Positions 10,615 to 22,828 of a stretch of DNA of 64,000 nt are shown one piece after another. The notes beneath the pieces are model-generated. The model was not told the origin of the DNA. It did not search any database and was given only the letters and a program-made list of their open reading frames with translations. Source of the DNA: Odiellus spinosus (taxonomy: Eukaryota; Arthropoda; Arachnida; Opiliones; Phalangiidae); the NCBI GenBank assembly GCA_963920705.1, contig OY987234.1, positions 21,099,794 to 21,163,793 on the forward strand, written 5' to 3'. The position numbers and the translations under genes were made by a program. The stretch's first letter is position 1. Each line of letters starts with the position of its first letter.

Positions 10615-13600
10615 GTGTTGCAAACAGACAGATTTGATTTTGAGGATTTGGTTTCCAATCTTTAATTTCTATGAATCGAATTTTGCTAATTAACGTCGAA
10701 TAAACTGTTCTAATGGATTAAAAATAACTTGCTGTGATATTCCAATATCTCTTTCAATGAACCAGACCATTTTTAGCCATGATATTGTTATAACTGAGTA
10801 AATAAATTTTTAAGTGTCATAAATTGTTGTTGACTAAATTCAAATATTAGGATTTTTTCCAGGTTTTTTTTTTATAACAGTTATAATAACTACAAAATTA
10901 TTTAACGTATATATTATCTCAACAAGTACCCGTCACCTAATACACTAGAGAGATCCCAAGAAGAATTATACCCTTAATGGAAGATCTGGATTACCTTGAC
11001 ACCCCTAAGAAAGATACGGAGGTGAATATGGGGGATGAACTTTTTAATTCTCATATCATCATTCGAGACAATAAACAAATAAACAGTAAAAAATAAGTGG
11101 TGGTGGAAAAATAATAGAATTGTTGGTTTATAATTTGTAGGCGCGAAAGTTAAACCATATGAACCCGTTATCCTTGGACCTAATAATATCTTCATCATCA
11201 TCTTAGTATTAAAAGTTTTAAAACGAGAAATCATCAACGATATAGACCGTTTCGACGAAAGAATCGCGCGAAATTTGATTAAGTTTCCATAATTTTCTTT
11301 AAAGGCCCTATCTGCTCTATAATTTGCTCCTTTAAAATGTTCTTCCCTTACGCACACAGCCCAGCTTTGACTGTACAGTTTATTAGGGTCAACGTCGTCT
11401 GCTAAGCTTGAAAAGAAGGCGACTGAAAAGGGGATTTAAAATCGCGGATAGTCCCTTTAAAGGAAAGTTTCAAAGTTTTATTTAGTTGGGTCAATGATTG
11501 ATTCAATCGAGATTAATTCTTTTACTTTGAAAATTTCACTGACTACTCTGAGAACATTGAACACTTGGATCCCCACGAAATTGGCACCTAAACAATGACC
11601 TAAGCATCAAGTCTTCCGCAGCGAGAGACCAAATGAAAGCCTGATCAAATAAGCAGCTTATTTAAACTCCTTTAAAGGCCCTGTTTGCCCTTATTCACAT
11701 AACCTAGCTTTGATTGTATAATTTTCTACGGTAAATGTCGTCTGCTAAGCTAGAAAAGAAAGCGACTTTAAAGGCCATATCTGCTCTGAAATTTGCCCCT
11801 TTAAAACGTTCTTCCTTTACATATACAGCCAGCTTTGACTGTACAAATTGCTAAGCTAGAAAAGAAGGCGACTTTAAAGGGGATTTTAAAACGCTGATAG
11901 TCTCTTTTTAGCGAAAGCTTGAGACCAGCTAGCTCAATCTTCGCGCCGAAAAGGTCCATCGCTGCTGAGCTAAGATCTCATTAAACTCAATCCTGGTAAG
12001 GTTATATCAAAATATTATATCGCTAGATTTCCCGAAATGATGGTTTTTATTGTTTTTTTCTTTTAGGTAACAATAGCTGGGCATTCTTTTCGAGAGACCT
12101 CCGGCTGGATTTTTAATATTTCCGGTTTGACACGGTGATGAAGAAATAAAGGCCTTTTGGTATTATATTTTCGTAATAATTCTTATTAAAACAAGAATAA
12201 TGGTATAGAGGGTGGTTTTACTCTAACACGCGCGTTTATAGATAAAAAAATTTAACTATTTCTTCGCCCTTCAAAGAAAAACAACGCGTTATAATTTATA
12301 GCCCTGAGAGAATATGGTGAGGAACAGGAGGGTTAATTTGTGTTTTTCTCTTCTATATCGCTTAGAATTGGAATGCCAAGAATAATGAAGCTTTGTTTAA
12401 CAGAGTGAGAAAGTAAAGATATAATTTGCGTGAAGGCTAAGAAATTAACGGAGCTTATTTTAATATTGGTCTCTGTTTCTTTGAGATAAAACTTTACGGT
12501 AGTTTGAATTTTAAAAAAATATGATATATTTCATGATTTTACGTGTCCCAAACTAGCTATAGATATAAGTATATCGAATGGAATCATACAACCCCATTTT
12601 AACGGGGCGACTCACCAGATGGAGCTAAGATTGAATAGGTCAGGGGGTCAGTTTACTAGAGTTGCAACAGAAAGAGGAGTCTCAAAAATATCTCCGCTAC
12701 TTCAGCTCCAAAACATCGAATTTAGCACCAGATTATCTATCAAAAGCGACTAAAAGGATTGGTAAAGGGGCTATGGTTACCAGGTGGTGTCGTTAGCCAC
12801 ACCATTTGCATTTGGCGACGTTACAGGGCTGACATCACCAACCCAAAGTTTTTGCTTAGAGCCAAATAAATTTTAAGGCCTACCTATTCCTACAGCTCAA
12901 ATTTAAGGCTAACATAGTAATTTACCAGGGTAAATTAACGATTTATAACTCTGCACTTGCAACTCAAGCTTTCACGATTCAAAAGGAACCCTTTGGGCGT
13001 AGACTTTTGAATTGAAATAATGGTGGTTATTTTTCCCATTTTTACGTTGAAGTAGTTTGGATATTTTCGAAGCTCCTCCTCAGGGTCCCAATAAGTGTAA
13101 ATGTATCCTGGTATATCGGAATAAACTTATATCCGATTTGTTTCAAATATTTGGACCAAAAATCTGGCTGTATTCAGGATTACGCGAATTATAAACAAAA
13201 TGTTGTGGTGTTAATATCACAAAATGAATGTAGTTACGTAACGACTGAAACAAGTTATGTCGTATAAAATATTGAAGATCAAGTTCTCTTTCCCAATCGG
13301 ATTTGAGACGGTAATTTTACCGAATGACAAAGCAACTATGACCCAATGGCAAATAAAAATATATCACCCTGAAAAAAAAATCGCATAATCATTGTTTTCA
13401 CAATTTCATTATCGTTAATGAATTTAATGAAATTTATTTAGAGAGGTGAGAATGGGCTGAAAAAATAATCAGAGCGTTCCGAGACTTTCCGCTCGATTGT
13501 TTTTAGGCGAGCAAAAGCCTACCAGACCAAAGTACGCACGCTTATTTTTACTCCGCAAATAGGACCGCGTAATAGTGGGCGTAAAACTTTCACGGTAATG

Positions 13601-14633
13601 TAACGAGACTGTCTCGCTATAAGGGAAACGGTGGTTAAAACCTCAACACGCCCGCGTCAGATTTAATTTTGGTGAAAAACCTCACCAGGAAGCGATAATT
13701 TACTTAATGGCGAAGTTAAAAGCCTGGTTGACAATGACCTGGTTACGTTTCCGTGAAGAAAATAAAACACGAGCGAATTTCTTATATAGTCGAGACCCAG
13801 GCTTACAATAACGTGTCGGTAACCTTCCGCATATGCCAGAGATTATAAATTAGAAAAAAAACAAAAAACAAGCTTACTTTATATTCCAGACTCGTTGTGT
13901 CATTGCCATTTATGAATTTTTTACGCTGCAAGGTCTCAAACTTCAGAATCAAGGTTAAATTAGTTGTCAAGCGCTCCAGTCAGTTTCGTAATACCTCGAT
14001 TGAACCGGTTGAATCATGGTTAAACAAAGTTGTTCACTATCCGAAAGAAAAATGAAAAATAGGCTTAGATTTTAGGCTTGGGTCTACAAATATGTTAATT
14101 AGGCTAAGGCCTATTACACGTGGGGGGCTAACCTGGTGGGATCGTGTCTTGGCGAATTTTTCAGTTACTTTCCTTGCCATTGTTAATTAGTTTCAATTCG
14201 AATATATTATTCCCCGATTTAAAGACAGACATTAAATAAAACTGAAATTTAAACCAAATCATAAAATCTTTGTTAAGAAAACGAAACTTCGATAACGTTG
14301 CATGCTTTGAACCGACATTGACCCCGACTGATAATCCTCTACCGTTTTGAGTGAGATACTACAGTCATCTAGTGTTAAAAAAGAGAAACTTCTATATTTA
14401 ACGGATGACGTTTTGTTACGAACGCTTTCAATTGGTTCATCGCTATCCAATCCTAACTATCTCGCCTCTGCAGTGTGTATTTTTCATGAGAAGGCGTGAA
14501 AATTACAGTACAATATGGCGTGTTTTTAAAGTGTTTAGGATTTGGCTTCTTTTTTCCCCTATATATATCGTAATTTAATGTTTGAAATGATTAAAACCCG
14601 GTTAATTTAATCCACAAATTGGTAATTTAAAAT
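10615..14633. other. Upstream region of GAK without recognised genes
   Basis: Apart from the direct repeats at 11.3-11.9 kb, no gene or RNA is recognisable. A minus frame at 14259-14450 opens only with a non-ATG codon and resembles nothing known. The GAK promoter must lie in the last few hundred bases, but no clear element was found. Confidence 0.5.
11300..11920. repeat. Three diverged direct copies of a roughly 150-bp block
   Basis: Recurring pieces are CAGCTTTGACTGTACA, TGCTAAGCTAGAAAAGAA and GGCGACTTTAAAGGGGATTT, with copies beginning near 11305, 11670 and 11770. Origin unknown; no open frame is shared. Confidence 0.6.
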
Positions 14634-17600
14634 ATGGCAGACTTATTTAAATCCGCTTTAGGTTACATCTCGGGTGCCGCACCGAATAACACGGATCACG
14701 AATTCGTGGGTCAAATTGTAGAACTAGGAAATCAAAAGTTGCGTGTTAAAAAAGTGATTGCCGAAGGTAAACTTTAAAAAACAAATTTCACCTATAATTT
14801 TTATAAATATTGTATCAAAAGTATATTTATCCATACACCAATAAGTTTGAGTGGGATTTGTATTAATTAGTATCCTATATTGGGGAAGAGAAGACTGGGG
14901 GGAGGGTTTTTCCTTCCTACTATCAAAATTTCCAGGAATTGGTTCAAAAAACTTTTTAATTTCGCTTAAAGAATATCTAAGCTTACATTTTTCGAATAAA
15001 ATAAAATATTTGGAAAGACATACTCAATATTCAATTAATTCCTCTTTCTAAATATTTCAAAAATTTGATCACCTCAAATATTTCTCATAATTTAGGTGGC
15101 TTTGGATTTGTTTTCGTGGCTCAAGATGTAGTTTCGGGAAAAGAATTTGCCCTCAAAGTAAAAATATACTTTTTTAAATTATAGTAGAAGCTTTCATTTA
15201 ATTAATCAATATTTCACTGTCAAATTAGCGTTTATTAGCGGGAGATTTAGACACCAGTCAAGAAATAGTTCAAGAAATAACTTTTCTCGTATCCTTAAAA
15301 TTTTTCCATATCTAAAATCTTTCAAAAATTATCCTTAACTTTTAATTCACGTAGAAAAAACTTTCCGGACATCCTTATATTATAGAATATTTCGCAGCAG
15401 CTTCGATTGAGAAGGATAAATCTGGTCATGGGAAAACAGAGTACCTTATTCTGACAGAATTATGTTCTGGTATGTCTGTTAACAAAAAATTGTTAATATA
15501 TTGCAATCTTGACTTTTTTCTATTATACTTTTAGGAGGCCCCCTCGTTGATATCTTAAGAGCAAAAAATGGTCCACTTCCATTAGAACAAGTATTGCAAA
15601 TTGTGTACCAGACATGTAGTGCGGTAAAACATATGCATAACCAACAACCACCTATTATACATAGAGACCTTAAAGTAAGGGTAGAATATTTACTTTTTCA
15701 AAGGTACCAATTAAGTTAATGGTCAAAATATCTCCCTAGATTGAAAATTTACTACTGGCAGATAATGGGCACATTAAGCTGTGCGATTTTGGTAGCGCAA
15801 CTACTAAAACTTATAATCCTGATAATTCCTGGACTGCTATCAAACGGAGTCTCATTGAAGATGAGGTGATTAAGTAGTTTTTGGGCTTTTAAAGAATGTA
15901 TAACCAGTATTACACGAAGGTTTTGATATTTTACAGATGAGCAAACATACTACACCCATGTATAGACCACCTGAAATCCTTGATACTTATAATAATTATC
16001 CTATAAATGAAGCCATGGATGTTTGGGCATTAGGATGCGTGATATTTCTCTTGTCGTTTCGAGAACACCCCTTTGAAGATTCCGCAAAATTACGTATTAT
16101 AAATGCAAAATATAATATTCCACCTGACGATACTCAATACGAAGTTCTTCACGATTTGATACGTAAGACAAACAACTAAGAAGAAGTTTTAAACTAAAAA
16201 TTAATGATTAAAACCTTCAGGGGGTATGTTACAAATCAACCCGGAAGATAGACCAATTATTTCCGAAGTTGTTCAAAGGCTAGAGGAGATTGGCGAAGCG
16301 AGACATATCACCCTGAATGCCCCTCTTAAATTTACATTCCCAGAAACCGGAATGGTCACCAACCCCGGTTAGTTCTACACGTATTTGCGTGGAATCTAAT
16401 CTCAAAATCTTAGAAAAAAGAAAGTGAATATAAAATGACTGTTCGCAGGTTCTAATGCGCCCTATCAACCTAACAACCAACCTCCTGGAATAAATCCTCA
16501 AGTGGCAGGGGCAAGTGGGGCTCAAGGGAATTGGGGTGCCACCAATTCGGGTAGTCTGTTTACTTCCCTTCGGGGTGGGGCCGGAAGTTTCTTAAAAAAA
16601 TTAGGCGATACGTCTTCTAAAGTTATGGCCACAGTTCAACAGTAAGCCTGATTGATGACACTCAATCTTTGGTTTACGAATTAATTCCGCCATCTTTCAG
16701 ATCTATCGCTAGGCAGGATTTAGACATCAGCTATATCACGTCCCGCGTAATAGTTATGTCATATCCGGCTGAAGGATTGGAGTCAACATACCGTAACCAC
16801 ATAGAAGACGTTAAAGCGTTCATGGAAACCCGGCACAAGGGTCAATACGTTATTTATAATATATCGGGAAGAACGTACCACTCGACCAAATTTTCCGGTG
16901 TCAGAGTCATAGAATCGGGCTGGTCCTCGAAAAAGGCTCCGCCACTTAGAAAAATTATAGGTTTATGTTGCAGCCTGCTGGCTTGGTTGCGATCTGAAGA
17001 GAAAAATATCTGCGTGATTCATTGTCTGGTAATAATTGCACTTTGGCTGTTCGAATATATATAATTTTTTTTCTTTCCACCCACTCCATGATGTTAAGAA
17101 GGGGTGTATTCTAATATTATTCAGATGATTAATCGAAAACTCAAAGCAAATACTACCCGTTTTAGTTTTTGAATTTAAATTATTACATTTTGTTTCACTA
17201 TTCAAACAGTCCTACTTTGCTGTATCTGAAAAACCTCCTGAATCATAATTTTTCTATAGGATGGTAAAGTGTCTTCTTGCATTCTCGTCTGCTCTTTCCT
17301 CATATTTAATAGAGTGTTTGATACACCTGAGGAAGCTTTACAAATGTTTGCCTTCGCACGTTGTCCTGTTATTTTGAACGCGTCCCAATTAAGGTCATTA
17401 TAAATAGTCTATTTTTTAACTCAAATCAGTTCTAAATGCCTAATCTCTTTGCAGATATTTGAGATATGTTTGCCAAGTTACGTCCCCTCAACCCGCTTTA
17501 CATCTACACCCAATATGTATTATGTCAGTCGCAGTGAGGCCAGTTCCACTCTTCACAAAGTTGAAGTTAGTTACGAGGATCTTAAAATAATACCTAGGCT

Positions 17601-20425
17601 AACTCGTCTCTTTGATCATTTTAACAGAGATGGCTGCAGACCATTCGCGGAGGTTTACATGGATGAAGATCGTATCTTTTCCACGTCGCAAGAATACGAA
17701 AAAATCAGGCATTTTAACGTAACTGATAAAGAAGTAACCATTCCTTTATCAGTCACTGTTTTTGGGGATTTCACCGTGGCATTGTATCACGCGAGGTCAA
17801 CATTTGGAGGAAAGGTTCAAGGGAAAGTGACGGCTATCAGAATATGCCAATTACAATTACATACGGGTTTCCTAAGTCCCGGGATTAATTCAGTAACATT
17901 TACAAGGTTAATATACGAATAATTAGAATATTGATTTTCAAAACCAAACTATATAGAAATGCTTAATTTTCTCATAGGCACGAACTGGATGGTATTGAGG
18001 AGCACGACCGCTATCCTGACAGTTTCAGTTTAACCCTGTATTTCAATGTTCTTACAAATCGAGAAGAGAAAGTGGATGAACGTAAAATGCCCTGGTTGCG
18101 AGTTGACAAGAAAGAATTGGAGCCTAAAGTACTTTTTAGCAACAATTTAGAAATGGATGAAACCTTGGGTAAATCATTATAAATACTACACGTACATAGA
18201 ATTTCACTAACAATTTTGTTTCAGCGCACTTCCAAAATAAACCAAAGAGACCCCCTCCTCCGGAAAATATTGGAAATGTACGCTCAACCCCTCAAAATTG
18301 GCGAGATGCGCCTGACAGTGATGAAGAAGATGAAGGCTTACTCTTTAGCGCAAAAGTTAGTGAAGAACCAGTACGACCACCTCGTCCGCCAAGACCCCAA
18401 TCTCCTCAACACGAGGTAGCTGATTTACTCAATTTAGGAGGAGGGGGAGGTGCGGCCGTTGCAAATACCGATCTTCAAAATGGGGCAGCTCCTTTTCCCA
18501 ATCTGGTAGACATAACTAACGAGCAAAATTCAAACGCCAACTGCAATTTTGATCTATTAACAAATGCCCGAGCCTCTGTTCCCACCATCACGACTTCGGG
18601 TCCAGGATTTGATCCATTCGGAACACCAGGAGGCGGCAACCTATTTGACCCTTTTCAAAATGGACAGACTGGCACCGAGGCAGCTAATCAAAAGAGCGCG
18701 GTTAATACACCGGGTACAGCCGCAGAGTCCGAAGACTTCTTTGATCCCTTTAGCACCACCGGTATAAGATCTAGCATCAGCGCTAATAATACTCCCCTAG
18801 TAAGCATTAACCAGCCTGTCATTATTTTACTCGTCATATCCCAATATCACCGCATTGTAGGCCTGGCAACCAATTTAACGTCCGTGCGTTGTTATTTCTA
18901 GCATAAGCCGACTATACCCTCTAGCGCTTCAGCCTTTAACATGAATCAAGAAGCATTTTTGGGTAGCTGGGATTCTATATTCCAGTCATCTGGGCCTGGA
19001 ACTACTCAAGTCAACCCTGCAGCTTCACCAGTGGGAACCGCTAACGGTTTACAAAGACCTTTGGGAGCCTCTAATATACCAAGAAATGCCTCCAGCCCAA
19101 ACTTGGAAGCCTTGAAAAATAAATCGGCTGATCCTTTCGCTGATCTTGGTTAGTTAACAAAATATTAGAGCCATTAGAAATAGAAACTAATAACTAGAAA
19201 TTAACATTCCCTCGTACGCCATCGCAGCTAACCTAAGTAAAGGAAACCCCAGTAAACCGATGAACAATTGGCTTCCCAATTCAGGCGCAAATTTGGGTTC
19301 CCAGTCTAACAACGGCAGTCCAATTCATTTCCCTCGACCTTCGTCATTCGCGGGTAACAGCGGCGGAAACTGGCCTCAAGGGGTTCCCCAAACAAACGGA
19401 GCTGCTCCGCCAAAGCCAACTCCTTCACCAAATACTCGAACAGCGCCTCAGCCTGCGAAACCCGATTACAGCAGATTTGGCCAAGCCTTTAAAGAACCCG
19501 AAAACAAAACTGGAGTTCGTAAGTATTCGTAAAAGATTATAGACTCCTAAATATTAATTTGATATATTAAAGCTCCCAAGCCAAAAACTACATCGGATCA
19601 ATTTGAGGATCTATTAGGAACTCAAGGATTTTCTAATTTTGGAAGGAAAGATACTGGACCCAAAACTATGGGAGAGTTGCGTAAAGAGGAGCTTGTTAAA
19701 GAAATGGACCCTGAAAAAATTAAGGTACGTAATATCAGATTGAAAATATAAGTAGCCATAGTTTTGAGCCACGAGTCATCCTGTGAACCTGCAAATGTGT
19801 GGAAATAGCAGGATGTCCCGTCTTCTATTAGATTCATTTCATTTAAGCTAAGAAACAAAATTTATAGATCTTAGAATGGACAGAACGAAAAGAAAGGAAT
19901 ATTAGGGCCCTGTTATGTTCCTTGCACACAGTACTATGGGAAGGTACAAGGTGGCAAGAAGTAGGAATGCATCAACTGGTAACTTACAACGATGTTAAAA
20001 AAATGTATCGCAAAGCTTGTCTCGCAGTGCACCCTGATAAGGTAAAATAATATAGAGTACACTATTCTTCCAGTATATTAAAGAGAGAATGAATCCTCAT
20101 AAGTCATTTTAAATTGTTTTACACTATTGTAGGCCCATTTCTTTAGTAATTTACAAACAGGGTTCATACTTGGGACAACTGACGATGAAGCTTGTATTCC
20201 TTTTAGTAGATTTTTGCTTTTTCAGGTTAATAAAATATTTTATAGTGAATTAGACTATTTTAAAAACACTTATAGGGCTTAATTCTCTCTTTATATCATT
20301 TGTATCGTAACATACTTTTTTTCCAACAGCAAGTAGGAACCGATAACGAGAACTTGTCAAAATTAATATTTATGGAGCTGAATGACGCATGGAGCGAATT
20401 TGAGAAACAAAACCCAGCTAACTAG
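14634..20425 (+). CDS. GAK: Cyclin-G-associated kinase / auxilin (GAK)
   Basis: Clathrin-uncoating cofactor with a Ser/Thr kinase of the NAK family. It recruits Hsc70 to clathrin coats through a C-terminal J domain. Exons: 14634-14766, 15096-15157, 15229-15288, 15355-15469, 15535-15674, 15740-15865, 15937-16162, 16221-16367, 16449-16641, 16701-17028, 17260-17393, 17455-17565, 17628-17906, 17978-18168, 18225-18799, 18902-19148, 19228-19518, 19573-19724, 19868-20041, 20330-20425; all phases agree, giving 1259 aa. The kinase (about 35-310) has the loop [16 protein letters not shown] and DFG. A PTEN-like domain (about 400-555) has HCLDGKVSS, with the CX5R arginine absent, so it should be catalytically dead as in vertebrate GAK. 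A C2-like domain follows. The linker (about 750-1120) carries ADLLNLGG (clathrin-box-like) and several DPF motifs for adaptor binding. The J domain holds HPDK at about 1225. The start is the first ATG and leads directly into the kinase. Identity is secure; exact splice sites are inferred. Confidence 0.95.
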
Positions 20426-22828
20426 TCATTTTTTTTAGTAGGATAATAACGTGTAGTTTCAAAGTATATTACAGACTTTCGGGCAACGAAAAATTCCTAA
20501 ATATAATCACGAAAAGCCGTGGTTTCATAAACAATAGCATGTATATATTATATAACAAGTTTGTATAGCTCGTTCGAAAATTTTTGTTTCTGAAGAATTA
20601 GACTTTTACGCATCTAATATTAACATTCCTTTTAATAATATGCACATATGTTTAATCCACGTTCCTTCCCAGTTTCTGCGTATATTTGTTAAGTTTCTAA
20701 GTGTATTTTTTTAAGGCTAACCTACTTAAGTAGGGCAATTCTGATCGGTCATTTCCTCCTAATACGTTTCGCGTCAAAAGTCTGCTTAAATTGAACTAGT
20801 ATAAACGAGGAGATTATGTTAAAATAAGCGGCGCCATCTTGAGGTGAAAACTGACCTATTTCTACCATCCATATATTTTTTAAGTTTAAATTAAATGCGT
20901 AAATAATTGTATTATCAATGTGAGATATATTTATTTTGGAAGAAAAAAAAAACTAAAAGGTTAAAAATACTGAACTAAAATCGTGTTTAAGTGTTCTTAA
21001 AATTAAAAACAAAATTGAATTTAAAAGAATCTCAAATCAAACCGTACCACTCTAATGTCAAAAATAAAATCCTAAATTTTAATAAAAACAAATAATTTTG
21101 TAGGTTTAAGTTGTTAAGGAGGGTGAAAAGGAAAATACGTGTTTTTTATCGATTCTAATATTTAAAATAAGACTTCTTTGCGTATTAAAGTAGACATAAC
21201 TAATTTTGGGAGTCATCAAATTGAACTTTTCAAACATTGAAAAAAATCCTTGAAGGTTTTGCGAGCTCAGTTTTAATTTTCATTTCACAACGCCAAAAGC
21301 GATTACAATGAGAAGTAAAACCAGTGTCAGAAATCCTTTATGGATTTTCTTGAAAAGAAATTCACGAGTTTAATTGGTCGAGGACCAAAATGAGTCACGT
21401 TGAGTCTACTGTTAAAACTTTAGGGAAATATGTCCCGAATTGTGCAAAAAAATTGGAAAATATTTAGATTTTGGCATCCAATTAGAAGATCAACCTTTGA
21501 CCAATCAAGACTCCTTAACTTTGACTTTATAAAATATCCAAGAAAGAGATTTAGCACGATTCGCGTGTCATGAGGGCTCACCAAAGGTTGGGTGTCTTTT
21601 TTAATTCTATGCCAAAATCAAGTTTCCAATTTTGTTGCATTATTCAGAGACAATTCCTGACCGTTTTAATACACGAATGTGTCGTATTTTTAGAAGCAGA
21701 ATCAATAAAATAAACACATTCATCCTCCCTTTGATGTTATTTTTAATTTAAGTATTTACTGTGTAATTGTTTCAGTTCATTTTAACTAGTCAAAAGGTTT
21801 ACCCTCTCTTTAAAAAAAATATTTCGACTTAAAAACTGAGCCGAGAAAAAGTACTAATAGTTAAAATGAAAAATCTTTGTCACAACTAAAGCAGTACGAT
21901 AATGATTGTGTAGTTGCAGTAATCTTAGGGTAACTTTCTTTGATTTTTAGGGAGAGCAATAAAAAATAAAAAAAAAACCAAAAAAATATATATATTCTAT
22001 CGGTGTTAATATTAAAGTGGATATATTGTACGATTTAAGATTCATAACCAAACCTCATTTTAAGTTTTTTTTTCTCTGAACATTTTATGATGAATAAATT
22101 ATAAATGAAGCGAGATTTATCGGTGTTGCGATTTCATTTAATCTAAATAGTTTCGTAGCTTTTTAAAGGGATACTATAGACTCTGGAGACAATTACTTAT
22201 ATGTAGGTCTCAAAAGGCTAAAAAATTTATCAAAAAGAGCCAAAAGTTTGCTGTAATGTACAGTGGCATGGCTTCCAACAAAGTGGAAAGTAGGGTAAAA
22301 TTATTACTAAAATAGGAACCCAAAGTTTACAAATTAAGATCAAAATTGGGGCTAATTTTCAATTAAAATGGGATCTTTATTTGTAGCAGTCTAGTACAGC
22401 TAACTTGCAATGAAGGGTGATTTTAGGGACCAAATACTGATTTAAGGGTGGTTTCGCTACCTAGTAACAAAATAGGAACCTTAGGGAATTCTTGAGACCA
22501 GATGGAAACCCTGTGGGTTAACTATCAAATTTACAAAATTATGCTCGAAGAAATATCAGATTTTAAAAGGAATTGATCGTGCCAATGAGTCTTTGAAATT
22601 GAGCATAAACCGAAAGATATATTTATTAGAATAAGAGCACTTAATAAAGAATAAAAATAAACTAATACAAAACTAATACAGTTCACAGGGTTAGTTAAAA
22701 AAATATGTTAATTTTTGCAGCACACTCGCACTTGCTTTAATTATTTTTAAGCATATTTATTAATAAGTTTTTCTCGCTTAGATTTTTCCTTTTCGCTGTT
22801 ATCTAAAAACTGTAAAAGATATTTTCAA
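20426..22828. other. GAK-HAUS3 convergent intergenic region
   Basis: Holds the 3' flanks of both genes and the family C element at 21118-21730. A lone TTTAAAGGGATACTATAGAC near 22165 looks like one end of a family B element without its partner. AT-rich runs lie at 21965-22000. No gene. Confidence 0.5.
21118..21730. mobile_element. TTAA-site MITE, family C (GGGAGGGTGA ends)
   Basis: TTAA at 21114-21117 and a decayed TTGA at 21731-21734. Ends GGAGGGTGAAAAGGAAAA and the complement of AGGGAGGATGAATGTG, each followed by TTTATCGATTC-like sequence. Confidence 0.65.

Noticed and set aside
14259..14450. Minus-strand frame near the GAK promoter as a divergent gene
   Set aside because: It opens with TTG after an in-frame stop, and has no clear donor and no recognisable family.
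17260..17393. GAK PTEN-like domain as an active phosphatase
   Set aside because: The loop reads HCLDGKVSS without the CX5R arginine; the inactive state is normal for GAK and auxilin.
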